Below, piece by piece: positions 23,279 to 29,947 of a DNA stretch of 64,000 nt. A program made the position numbers and the translations under genes. This stretch comes from a virus: positions 1 to 64,000 of the IMG/VR virus record IMGVR_UViG_3300013212_000072. One strand, 5' to 3'. The notes below the pieces were generated by a model. It was not told the origin of the DNA. It worked only from the letters and a program-made list of their open reading frames with translations, and did no database searches. Every line of letters begins with the position of its first letter. Position 1 is the first letter of the stretch.

Positions 23279-24073
23279 ATGAAAAACTACAAATATTATT
23301 ATGTTTATAGAATAACTAATACTTTACATAATAAACATTACTACGGCTACAGATCTTCTAATACCTCACCTTTATTAGATATTGGTATTAAATATTTTTC
23401 TTCGAGCAGAGATAAAGATTTTATAAAAGACCAAATTGAAAATCCAAATAATTATAAATATGTTGTTGTTAGGGTTTTCGAAAATAGGGAAGATGCACAT
23501 AATTTAGAAATAGAACTGCATGCAAAATTCAATGTAGGTATTAATCCATCATTTTATAATAGAGCAAAAGCAACTAGTTCTAGATTTTCAATAACTGGAA
23601 CTTCTCTATCAGATGAAACCAAAAAAAGAATGTCAATATCACATAAAGGCAGGATTGTTTCTCAAGAAACTAGAGATAAAATATCGAATGCTAACAAAGG
23701 AAAAAAGCATACGGATAAATTTAAAGATAAAATTAGAAATCGAGCGCAAGGAAATTCATATCATAAAAATAAAAAGCATACTGAAGATTCAAAGGTTAAG
23801 ATGAGCAATTCACTTAAAGGAAAGAAAGCATGGAATAAAGGTATAAAGACTCCGGATGAAGTTAAAGCAAAACAATCATTAGCTAAATTAAATATGACTC
23901 AAGAGCAAAAAGATAAAATGCATTCTTGGAAAAAAGGTCGACCATTATCTGAAGAAACTAAGAAAAAATTATCAAAACCTCAAACAAAGGTAGAATGTCT
24001 ATATTGTAATAAAATTGGAGGTATTTCTGCAATGAAACAATATCATTTCGATAATTGCAAACAAAAAATATGA
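23279..24073 (+). CDS. GIY-YIG homing endonuclease (in phoH)
   Basis: 264 residues. The GIY-YIG core is Y-Y-V-Y-R-I-T-N-T with K-H-Y-Y-G-Y-R-S-S (about 7-27). NUMOD3-type helical DNA-binding repeats follow (S-L-S-D-E-T-K-K-R-M-S-I-S-H-K-G and further K-G-K-K-H-T copies), then a C-terminal C-x2-C...H-x4-C finger (V-E-C-L-Y-C-N-K...Y-H-F-D-N-C). The stop TGA lies inside TATGATAT, the phoH insertion site. Free-standing homing endonucleases cut related phage genomes and spread by repair. It has its own promoter inside a structure that can hide its start codon. Confidence 0.92.
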   Translation: MKNYKYYYVYRITNTLHNKHYYGYRSSNTSPLLDIGIKYFSSSRDKDFIKDQIENPNNYKYVVVRVFENREDAHNLEIELHAKFNVGINPSFYNRAKATSSRFSITGTSLSDETKKRMSISHKGRIVSQETRDKISNANKGKKHTDKFKDKIRNRAQGNSYHKNKKHTEDSKVKMSNSLKGKKAWNKGIKTPDEVKAKQSLAKLNMTQEQKDKMHSWKKGRPLSEETKKKLSKPQTKVECLYCNKIGGISAMKQYHFDNCKQKI

Positions 24074-24239
24074 TATACCAAAAGCAAGTGCAGGTCTTCC
24101 AGGATTCATGCAGCTAATGAAGGGAATTAAAGGAACAGGAGAACATGTTTTTGAGAATAAAGATATTGTAAGAGCTAAAATACTTCAAGATGTTGTAGAC
24201 AGATACGACAAATGGAGAGTTGAAAATCCTGAAAAATAA
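24069..24239 (+). pseudogene. phoH: Orphaned 3' end of the original phoH
   Basis: In frame from TAT at 24069, 56 residues plus TAA: Y-D-I-P-K, then K-D-I-V-R-A-K-I-L-Q-D-V-V and Y-D-K-W-R-V-E-N. This corresponds to the end of the intact PhoH (Q-Y-D-I-A-K ... K-D-I-V-R-A-K-I-L-Q-E-I-V ... Y-D-K-W-K). The ten identical residues KDIVRAKILQ use different codons at six positions. It has no start codon of its own at the boundary. It is best explained as the displaced native tail of phoH. Confidence 0.85.
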
Positions 24240-24253
24240 GAAACTATCTGGAA

Positions 24254-24289
24254 TCCATCTATATAATACGTATAAAACATATAGATGGA
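24254..24289 (+). promoter_or_regulatory. Promoter-like box within a start-codon hairpin (rnhB)
   Basis: TCCATCTATAT (24254-24264) is exactly complementary to ATATAGATGGA (24279-24289), which contains the ATG of rnhB at 24285. The TATATAATACGTATAA stretch between and within the arms looks like the late-type promoter. Confidence 0.55.
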
Positions 24290-24917
24290 AACCAGACAAA
24301 TACTACTTAAGCACTCCTACACAGGAGATGAATCAATTATAGAAATTGGTGTTGATGAGGCTGGCCGAGGTTCACTAAGTGGACCTGTTACGGTAGCCGC
24401 ATGTATAATGCCATTTGGATTTGAAAACCCCCTGATCAAAGATTCAAAACTATTAAATGAGCAACAGCGAAAAGAGGCTCGTCGAATTATCGAGGAAAAC
24501 GCTATTGCATATCACATTGAACATATATCTCCCGAAGATATTGAGGCAACTAATATCTTAAAAGCAACCTTAATTGGAATGCAACGATGTTTAGAAGGTG
24601 TAAAGAATAATGCATTATTTGACTTTATATTAGTTGATGGCGACCAATTCCACGGATTTGAAGGAATTCCTTTTGAAACAGTAGTTGGAGGAGACAATAA
24701 ATATATTTCAATTGCTGCTGCAAGTATTCTAGCCAAAACCGAACGGGATTCAGTTATGAAAGATTTGGATATTGAGATTCCCGGATATGGCTGGAATTCA
24801 AATAAAGGGTATGGCACCGCGGCACATTTAATTGCAATTAAAGAATTAGGCCCAAGTAAGTATCATAGAATGAGTTTTATATCGCATTTGTTAACATCAA
24901 CTAATTCTTTATTTTAA
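24285..24917 (+). CDS. rnhB: Ribonuclease HII
   Basis: 210 residues with all RNase HII signatures: I-G-V-D-E-A-G-R-G-S-L-S-G-P-V (Asp24, Glu25), K-D-S-K-L-L, F-I-L-V-D-G (Asp118), I-A-A-A-S-I-L-A-K-T-E-R-D (Asp155), and G-Y-G-W-N-S-N-K-G-Y-G-T near the C-terminus. It removes ribonucleotides and RNA primers from DNA:RNA hybrids. T4 uses an unrelated FEN-type RNase H for this task. It lies directly after the phoH remnant and before the frameshifted endonuclease. Confidence 0.95.
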   Translation: METRQILLKHSYTGDESIIEIGVDEAGRGSLSGPVTVAACIMPFGFENPLIKDSKLLNEQQRKEARRIIEENAIAYHIEHISPEDIEATNILKATLIGMQRCLEGVKNNALFDFILVDGDQFHGFEGIPFETVVGGDNKYISIAAASILAKTERDSVMKDLDIEIPGYGWNSNKGYGTAAHLIAIKELGPSKYHRMSFISHLLTSTNSLF

Positions 24918-24926
24918 AATATTTTT

Positions 24927-24997
24927 AAAGGGTCTCTACTTATACATATATTTTGTTTGTCGTTATTCTAAAATAGTTTGTCTAGAGGCCCTTTTTT
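24927..24997 (+). terminator. rnhB terminator whose loop is complementary to the next leader
   Basis: AAAGGGTCTCTA (24927-24938) pairs with TAGAGGCCCTTT (24983-24994), followed by T residues. Its long loop includes TTTTGTTTGTCGTTAT (24951-24966), exactly complementary to ATAACGACAAACAAAA (25020-25035), 12 bases before the next ATG. The layout is the same as at 23166-23279. Confidence 0.75.
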
Positions 24998-25047
24998 CTT
25001 ATGATGTGAGATATATAATATAACGACAAACAAAAATATTATATTAA

Positions 25048-25690
25048 ATGTACATCTACAAGACAACAAACAACAAACAACATCAACAACAAAATTTATA
25101 TTGGACTATCTACTAGATTAGTAGAAGAGTCGAAAGATTACTTTGGTTCCGGATTAAAATTAAATAAAGCTATTCAAAAATATGGCAAAGAAAATTTTAC
25201 TAAAGAAATAATAGAAAGTGGTATAGCAAATAAAGAGTTATTAAATGCTCGAGAAGTGTATTGGATATCCTATTACAATTCGACTGATAAATATGTTGGA
25301 TATAATATTTCAAATGGAGGTACTGGAGGAGATATGATAACTAATAATCCTAATAAAAATAAAATTTTAGAAAAAATATCTATTGCGGTAAAAAAATCAT
25401 GGAATGATGACCGTAAAGAACATTATAAAAAATTATGGGAAGGTTCTAACAATCCTAATTATGGTAAAGAATTCTCAGAGGAACACAGAAAAAAGATTAG
25501 AGAAGGTGGGATTGGAAATACTAATGCAGCAGTACCTTGCTCAAACGAAAAGAAAAATAAGATTAGTAAAAAATTAAAAGGAATTAAACAGATTGTGGTT
25601 GAATGTCCACATTGTAAGTTAACCGGAGGAAACCCTATAATGAGAAGATACCATTTTGATAATTGCAAGCAAATAAAAAATAAAAAATGA
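25048..25690 (+). pseudogene. GIY-YIG homing endonuclease, frameshifted near its start
   Basis: From ATG 25048 the frame reads MYIYKTTNN and then hits TAG within 25 codons. The remaining gene is open in the +1 frame, giving I-N-N-K-I-Y-I-G-L-S-T-R and on to a C-x2-C...H-x4-C finger like that of the 23279 endonuclease. The cause is visible: AAACAAC is repeated in tandem at 25068-25074 and 25075-25081. Removing one copy restores M-Y-I-Y-K-T-T-N-N-I-N-N-K-I-Y-I-G, a standard GIY-YIG start. A downstream GTG at 25256 could still make a C-terminal fragment of 144 residues. A late-type GATATATAATATAAC box lies upstream. The stop overlaps the next gene (ATGA). Confidence 0.85.
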
Positions 25691-26031
25691 GATCGTTAAT
25701 TTATGGTATTCTATTGTTCCTATTTGGACAATCGTTTATATGGTTCCAAACAAACGGACAGTTTATGTGGCCATGGTTTAAAAAGAATCCACTCCTAGTT
25801 GCAATAATTGGAGGGTCTACAATATCATACGTTTTTATAGAGGCAACCAGAATGATTGCAGAATATTATGACGGACAATTATGGCCTGGAAGATTTATTG
25901 GATTTTCAATGGGCATGATTTCATTCTCTATATTAACATATTACATAATGAATGAGCCACTAAACGCAAAGACCATAATCTGTTTGATACTTTCATTAGC
26001 CCTAATCTGTGTCCAAATATTTTGGAAATAA
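25687..26031 (+). CDS. Membrane protein with four helices, 114 aa
   Basis: Hydrophobic segments at about 3-20, 36-54, 70-87 and 94-112; starts MRSLIYGILLFLFGQSFIWF. Charged loops are short (F-K-K-N, E-A-T-R). Probably an inner-membrane protein; similar four-helix proteins occur in T4-like phages without a defined role. Its ATG overlaps the stop of the frameshifted endonuclease, and it ends just before a strong terminator. Confidence 0.8.
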   Translation: MRSLIYGILLFLFGQSFIWFQTNGQFMWPWFKKNPLLVAIIGGSTISYVFIEATRMIAEYYDGQLWPGRFIGFSMGMISFSILTYYIMNEPLNAKTIICLILSLALICVQIFWK

Positions 26032-26061
26032 CATTAACAAAAAATTAACATAATTTTAACA

Positions 26062-26089
26062 ACCCAGATTTTCGGATCTGGGTTTTTTT
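26062..26089 (+). terminator. Terminator directly ahead of an early-type promoter
   Basis: ACCCAGAT-TTTCGG-ATCTGGGT followed by seven T. The same hairpin with loop TTTAGG occurs at 42368, in both cases immediately before an early-type promoter. Confidence 0.95.
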
Positions 26090-26117
26090 GATTATATTTA
26101 CATATCTAATTAAAACA
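26090..26117 (+). promoter_or_regulatory. Early-type promoter for the 26128 gene
   Basis: GATTATATTTACATATCTAA followed by TTAAAACA, identical over 28 bases to the 9060 copy. Start codon 10 bases downstream. Confidence 0.85.
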
Positions 26118-26127
26118 AAGAAATATT

Positions 26128-26388
26128 ATGAGTTACACAAGATTTGATAGACAAGAAAACATGGTTGCAGAAACTAGAACTGAAATTATGGGAATCATTA
26201 GAGAAATTGGAGACAATGATTACTCTAGAAACCTAGAAAATATGATGTATGGTTTATTTGATGGATATTTATACGCTGAAATTCAAATTGAAGCCCTTCA
26301 ATTACCTACCGAACTGGCTTCAAAAGTTATGAGAATCTTCGATATCTGTAACCGTTATCCTAAATACGAACCTCAAACAAATTATTAA
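26128..26388 (+). CDS. Unknown acidic protein, 86 aa
   Basis: Starts MSYTRFDRQENMVAETRTEI and is helical, with many Met and Glu residues; ends R-Y-P-K-Y-E-P-Q-T-N-Y. It has an early-type promoter. No family recognised and no Cys cluster or membrane segment. It leads a run of four small genes ahead of uvsE. Confidence 0.7.
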   Translation: MSYTRFDRQENMVAETRTEIMGIIREIGDNDYSRNLENMMYGLFDGYLYAEIQIEALQLPTELASKVMRIFDICNRYPKYEPQTNY

Positions 26389-26389
26389 G

Positions 26390-26521
26390 ATGAAAACTTT
26401 TAAAAAAAGATTTGATTTTCTTTGGATTCCGAGTTATCCGGGAATGTTAACTTTAATGTGGATGTGCATATTATTTGCAATTGCAGAAATTATAACTATA
26501 GTATTAATATTGATAAATTAA
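26390..26521 (+). CDS. Small single-helix membrane protein, 43 aa
   Basis: ATG at 26390, one base after the preceding stop, to TAA at 26519-26521. A basic start MKTFKKRFDFLWIPSYPG is followed by one long hydrophobic helix (L-T-L-M-W-M-C-I-L-F-A-I-A-E-I-I-T-I-V-L-I-L-I-N). The positive-inside rule puts the N-terminus in the cytoplasm. Short enough to be missed by automatic annotation. It may be a membrane regulator or a lysis-related peptide; role unknown. Confidence 0.65.
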   Translation: MKTFKKRFDFLWIPSYPGMLTLMWMCILFAIAEIITIVLILIN

Positions 26522-26525
26522 ATAA

Positions 26526-26837
26526 ATGGAAACTTTCAAAAAAATAGAAGTAGTAAAAAACTTAGTTGCAAAATATCTTAAGGAAAACGGCGAACATGCT
26601 GGACTAAGCGAATTAGATTGTCAAAATGCGCATATTGTCGAAATAGGAACATCAATCTTATGTACCAAATGGCAAGTTGGATATGCTGGAGGTGGATTCG
26701 TTCAAGCAGTTGTAGATAACGATTTACAAGGTGCTATTGGTAGAGCAGATGGTACTAGTATTCGGGCTCTTAAATTCTATTGTCAATTAATGTATAATGT
26801 CGGGATGCCTTACTTTAATGAGGAACTATTAAAATAA
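26526..26837 (+). CDS. Unknown protein, 103 aa
   Basis: Starts METFKKIEVVKNLVAKYLKE. The central L-S-E-L-D-C-Q-N-A-H-I-V-E-I-G-T and the Gly-rich Y-A-G-G-G-F-V-Q-A-V-V are well formed but match no family I know. Soluble alpha/beta protein; four bases after the small membrane-protein gene and likely in the same operon. Confidence 0.65.
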   Translation: METFKKIEVVKNLVAKYLKENGEHAGLSELDCQNAHIVEIGTSILCTKWQVGYAGGGFVQAVVDNDLQGAIGRADGTSIRALKFYCQLMYNVGMPYFNEELLK

Positions 26838-26844
26838 TAAAAAC

Positions 26845-27231
26845 ATGGACATAAAAAATTTTAAATGTAATGGCATTAGTCTTAATTCAAATGCCGATAA
26901 AGTAAAACCCTTTATTCAAACTGCAATATCTTTATATAGAATGAGAAACTCTTCTCATGAGATAATTGAAAAACTGGTACAAAATAATCCTAAGTATGAT
27001 TATTACCCTGGCACTAGATTTTCTAACAATGAAGCAATTGCTATTCGAATATGCTCAGGTCTTGTAGAATTAGCTTTAAATTCTGGCAAACAAGATAATA
27101 CAATTGAAGAGAATATCGAATCATTTGTGAATTCTCTATCTGGCACAGAACTAGACCAGATAATTTTAGAAGCTATGCGAGATTGTGCAAGTGCCGACCA
27201 CTGGTATGCTTTTGAAAAAGAATGGGATTAA
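26845..27231 (+). CDS. Unknown helical protein, 128 aa
   Basis: Starts MDIKNFKCNGISLNSNADKV and has long predicted helices, including E-E-N-I-E-S-F-V-N-S-L and L-D-Q-I-I-L-E-A-M-R-D-C; ends W-Y-A-F-E-K-E-W-D. No catalytic motif. In the small-gene run between the 26090 promoter and uvsE. Confidence 0.65.
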   Translation: MDIKNFKCNGISLNSNADKVKPFIQTAISLYRMRNSSHEIIEKLVQNNPKYDYYPGTRFSNNEAIAIRICSGLVELALNSGKQDNTIEENIESFVNSLSGTELDQIILEAMRDCASADHWYAFEKEWD

Positions 27232-27260
27232 ACTTTTTAAATTAACTTAATATAAAATAC

Positions 27261-28169
27261 ATGGGAGCTAACTACGGATATTGTTGTATAAATCTAACTC
27301 TAGACAAGAGTGGTATTAAAATCGGGCGTTCAATGATTAAAAAGACCTTTGACGCAAAAGGTATCAAATACGCTGGAGAACTTGCCGAGGCAAATATCCG
27401 TGACATGATAGAAATTATTAAATGGAATCATAAAAACGGTGTTACATTATATCGTATGTCCTCTAGTATGTTTCCATGGATGTCAGAATACGAGCTTACT
27501 GATTTGCCAAATTGGTCAACAATTTCAAATCTACTAAAGGGTGCTGGCACACTAGTGCAAAAATACGGACAGCGTGTTGGTTTTCATCCTGGACAGTTTT
27601 GTGTACTTCCAAGTCCAAATCAAAAAACCGTAGACAATTCTATTAAAGAACTCGACCAACATGCATTTATTCTTGATACTATGGGTCTACCGGTTAATCA
27701 ACAATACTCTATGAATATTCATGTTGGTGGTTCTTACGGAGATAAAGAAGCTGCAATCCTAAGATTCATTGAAAACTTTAAATTGTTATCTCCTTCTGCA
27801 CAGTCTCGTTTAATCCTTGAAAACGACGATAAACCTGCGCAATATTCGGTAAGCGACCTTTACCGAATCTATCAAGCGGTTGGTACGCCTATCACCTTTG
27901 ATTACCATCACCATCGATGTTACAATGACCCGATGTCCGAACAAGATGCTCTTCTTTTGGCAGCTCGTACTTGGCCTAAAGGTATTCGCCAATTGTGTCA
28001 CTACTCAAGCGCTAAAAAATTACACGAGGATGCTTCTGTTATTATAAGAGCACATGCTGATTATTTGTATGAATTTATTGATACTTACGGTATGGAAATA
28101 GACATTGAACTTGAAGTAAAAATGAAAGAGCTAGCTTTATTAAAATATTTTAAAGATTACTTACATTAA
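27261..28169 (+). CDS. uvsE: UV damage endonuclease UvsE/UVDE, with replaced C-terminal end
   Basis: 302 residues, the usual length for bacterial UVDE. TIM-barrel metal-binding motifs are present: Y-R-M-S-S (about 64-68), G-F-H-P-G-Q-F (His109), N-I-H-V-G-G (His154), I-L-E-N-D-D (Glu187), T-F-D-Y-H-H-H-R (Asp214, His216). It nicks DNA 5' of UV photoproducts and starts excision repair. The last residues, V-K-M-K-E-L-A-L-L-K-Y-F-K-D-Y, recur in altered form after the downstream endonuclease gene, so the present 3' end is probably a substitute. Confidence 0.93.
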   Translation: MGANYGYCCINLTLDKSGIKIGRSMIKKTFDAKGIKYAGELAEANIRDMIEIIKWNHKNGVTLYRMSSSMFPWMSEYELTDLPNWSTISNLLKGAGTLVQKYGQRVGFHPGQFCVLPSPNQKTVDNSIKELDQHAFILDTMGLPVNQQYSMNIHVGGSYGDKEAAILRFIENFKLLSPSAQSRLILENDDKPAQYSVSDLYRIYQAVGTPITFDYHHHRCYNDPMSEQDALLLAARTWPKGIRQLCHYSSAKKLHEDASVIIRAHADYLYEFIDTYGMEIDIELEVKMKELALLKYFKDYLH

Positions 28170-28231
28170 AATCAATAAATTTCAATAAGTAAGGTAAGGC
28201 AAAAGATATATAAAGTAAAGTAAAATAAACT

Positions 28232-29002
28232 ATGTATACTAGAAACTGTCCTACGTGCAATAAAGAAATTTCATATTCAAATAAAGGTAATGCAGATAGA
28301 GCTATAAATGGTAAAAAGGTTTGTAAATCATGCTCGGTTAAACTTAGAAATAATGACAAAACATATTTAAACAAAATATCTGAATCTAGAAAAAAATACT
28401 TTAAAGAATTGTCTGAAGAAGATAAAGAAATTTGGAAGTCTAATAACTCAAAAGCTCAAAAGAAAGCATGGGAGAATAAAAGTGATGAAGACAGAGAAAA
28501 ATATGCAAAAAATGTAAGTGAACAATCAAAAGAAAGATGGAGTGACCCTGATTATACAGAAAGAGTTTCAACATCTATGAAAGAAAACCCATGGCCTAAA
28601 AATAAAACTCCTGAAGAAATTATTGAAATAAATAAAAGAACAACCACTACTAAATATGAAAAGTACGGAACATTATTTCCAGGAGGAGGAAACAAACAAA
28701 AGAAAACTATAATAAAAGGATTGATATGTGAAAGTTCATTTGAGTTAAAATATATTGAATCTTTAATTTCTAAAAATATAGAGTTGCCAAAAAATGCAAA
28801 ACGTATTGAAACTCCATTTGGATATTATACTCCAGATTTTGAATATGAAGACAGATTTATAGAAATAAAGTGTGAGTTTACCTATAAGGTTTTAATTGGA
28901 GAATCTTCATTTAGTAAAAGTGGAAATTATAATCCAAAGCAATTAAATAAAATAAAGTGGGTTAGTGAAAATATTAAAAATGTAGAAATAATAGTTCTTT
29001 AG
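28232..29002 (+). CDS. Homing endonuclease with PD-(D/E)XK (Vsr-like) nuclease domain (in uvsE)
   Basis: 256 residues. N-terminal zinc finger C-P-T-C and C-K-S-C (6-9, 29-34), then a long charged helical region with NUMOD3-like repeats (residues ~50-130). A nuclease domain follows: E-S-S-F-E-L-K-Y-I-E near 167-176, Y-T-P-D-F-E-Y near 201-207, and R-F-I-E-I-K-C, with Asp in PDF and E-x-K as the active site. This type is unrelated to the GIY-YIG enzymes nearby but occupies the same kind of site, the 3' end of a conserved gene. A GATATATAAAG box lies about 30 bases upstream. Confidence 0.85.
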   Translation: MYTRNCPTCNKEISYSNKGNADRAINGKKVCKSCSVKLRNNDKTYLNKISESRKKYFKELSEEDKEIWKSNNSKAQKKAWENKSDEDREKYAKNVSEQSKERWSDPDYTERVSTSMKENPWPKNKTPEEIIEINKRTTTTKYEKYGTLFPGGGNKQKKTIIKGLICESSFELKYIESLISKNIELPKNAKRIETPFGYYTPDFEYEDRFIEIKCEFTYKVLIGESSFSKSGNYNPKQLNKIKWVSENIKNVEIIVL

Positions 29003-29064
29003 CAAAATCAAAAGAATTGGCTCTTCAAAAATACCAAAAAGAATATATACTCTGTGAAAAATAA
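29002..29064 (+). pseudogene. uvsE: Orphaned 3' end of the original uvsE
   Basis: Directly after the endonuclease, the frame from 29002 reads A-K-S-K-E-L-A-L-Q-K-Y-Q-K-E-Y-I-L-C-E-K then TAA. The intact UvsE ends V-K-M-K-E-L-A-L-L-K-Y-F-K-D-Y-L-H. K-E-L-A-L is identical in protein but written GAG CTA GCT TTA in one and GAA TTG GCT CTT in the other. The remnant overlaps the start of the next gene, the likely arrangement before insertion. Confidence 0.7.
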
Positions 29065-29371
29065 AACAATTGAGTTAGACAAACTAAAAAAGGAAGTTAA
29101 CCTATTTTTAGAGGCTCTTAAAAAAGAGGGCATTGAAACAAAATCAATGTCTAAACTTTTAACAACATGTGTTATAGAACGCAGACCTTTAACTGATGAA
29201 GAGGGTAAGAAGTTTGCAAATCAATTAAAAAATCTGGTTAAGACTCTTGGACTGGCAACAATAATCCTAATGCCAGGAGGTTCAATATTCTTTATATTAA
29301 TACACTATCTTAAACTTCGAGACTACTTTCTTTCAGACAGTTTTAATTATTTAAAAAATAAAGATATATAA
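29054..29371 (+). CDS. Membrane-associated protein, 105 aa, GTG start
   Basis: GTG at 29054 gives MKNKTIELDKLKKEVNLFLE. A helical N-terminal half is followed by one hydrophobic segment (T-I-I-L-M-P-G-G-S-I-F-F-I-L-I-H) and Y-L-K-L-R-D-Y-F-L-S-D-S-F. The layout after L-T-D-E-E-G-K-K-F-A distantly recalls the LETM1-like domain, but this is not certain. It overlaps the uvsE remnant by 11 bases. Function unknown. Confidence 0.65.
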   Translation: MKNKTIELDKLKKEVNLFLEALKKEGIETKSMSKLLTTCVIERRPLTDEEGKKFANQLKNLVKTLGLATIILMPGGSIFFILIHYLKLRDYFLSDSFNYLKNKDI

Positions 29372-29397
29372 AATCTAAACAAAAATACAAATATATT

Positions 29398-29880
29398 ATG
29401 GCAAGTATTAAAAGATTCGAAGAATTTGTCTCAGAAATGGACAGAGCCGAAGAAATAGAAGCAGACGTTGTTGCTAAAGGAACTCCTGATGTTAAATCTG
29501 AAGAAGAAACAGAAGAGGAAGCAGAAGAGGTTCAAGGATTAGACGAAGCTGTCGAAGCAAACATTGGAGATGACGCTGAAGAAATTAAAGAAGAGACTAA
29601 ACCTGTTTCAGAACTATTAAAAGATTGCTACGAGGCAGTTATTGCAGAGGCTAAAGCATGGGAAGAAGATGCGCACGATGAGCATACTGTAGAAACATAT
29701 ATGGCTGAAAATGCAGCACTTGTTGCAGGTATGGCAGCTAATTGTGTTAAAGAAATGAAAAAAGACATGGCTTCTGAAGCATATGAAGCATGCTTAAACA
29801 AAATGAGCGAGGCTTTCAGTAAGAAAATTAATGAAAATAAAGAGGCCACTGCAGCTACAGACGCTGAAGATATTAAATAA
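29398..29880 (+). CDS. Acidic protein with capsid-targeting-like leader, 160 aa
   Basis: The start MASIKRFEEFVSEMDRAEE follows the pattern of the leaders at 3855, 4316 and 42435 (F-x-x-F-[LV]-x-E). Residues 35-70 are almost entirely Glu/Asp/Thr. The C-terminal ~90 residues are Ala-rich helices with three Cys. Highly acidic helical proteins with such leaders occur in T4-type phages as head-core or internal proteins. A GATATATAAAATCTAA box lies upstream. Packaging is inference. Confidence 0.65.
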   Translation: MASIKRFEEFVSEMDRAEEIEADVVAKGTPDVKSEEETEEEAEEVQGLDEAVEANIGDDAEEIKEETKPVSELLKDCYEAVIAEAKAWEEDAHDEHTVETYMAENAALVAGMAANCVKEMKKDMASEAYEACLNKMSEAFSKKINENKEATAATDAEDIK

Positions 29881-29908
29881 TAAATCCGGTCCAACCGGTA
29901 AACTAAAT

Positions 29909-29947
29909 AAAAAGTCTATATATAATAAACATATATAGACTTTTTTT
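29909..29947 (+). terminator. Hairpin abutting the dCMP deaminase start codon
   Basis: AAAAAGTCTATATA (29909-29922) is exactly complementary to TATATAGACTTTTT (29932-29945), followed by two more T and then the ATG at 29948. It can terminate upstream transcription. It also contains a TATATAATA promoter-like box, so RNA starting there would lack the left arm. Confidence 0.75.

Noticed and set aside
23157-24073. Group I intron in phoH carrying the endonuclease
   Set aside because: The upstream phoH already has a full C-terminus and stop, followed by its own terminator, so splicing would not be needed. The downstream exon-like piece duplicates the end and does not continue the upstream coding sequence. 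I saw no intron core.
25687-26031. Displaced gene end after the frameshifted endonuclease
   Set aside because: I compared the sequence after 25690 with the end of RNase HII and found no similarity; rnhB appears complete, so this insertion does not show the tail-replacement pattern.
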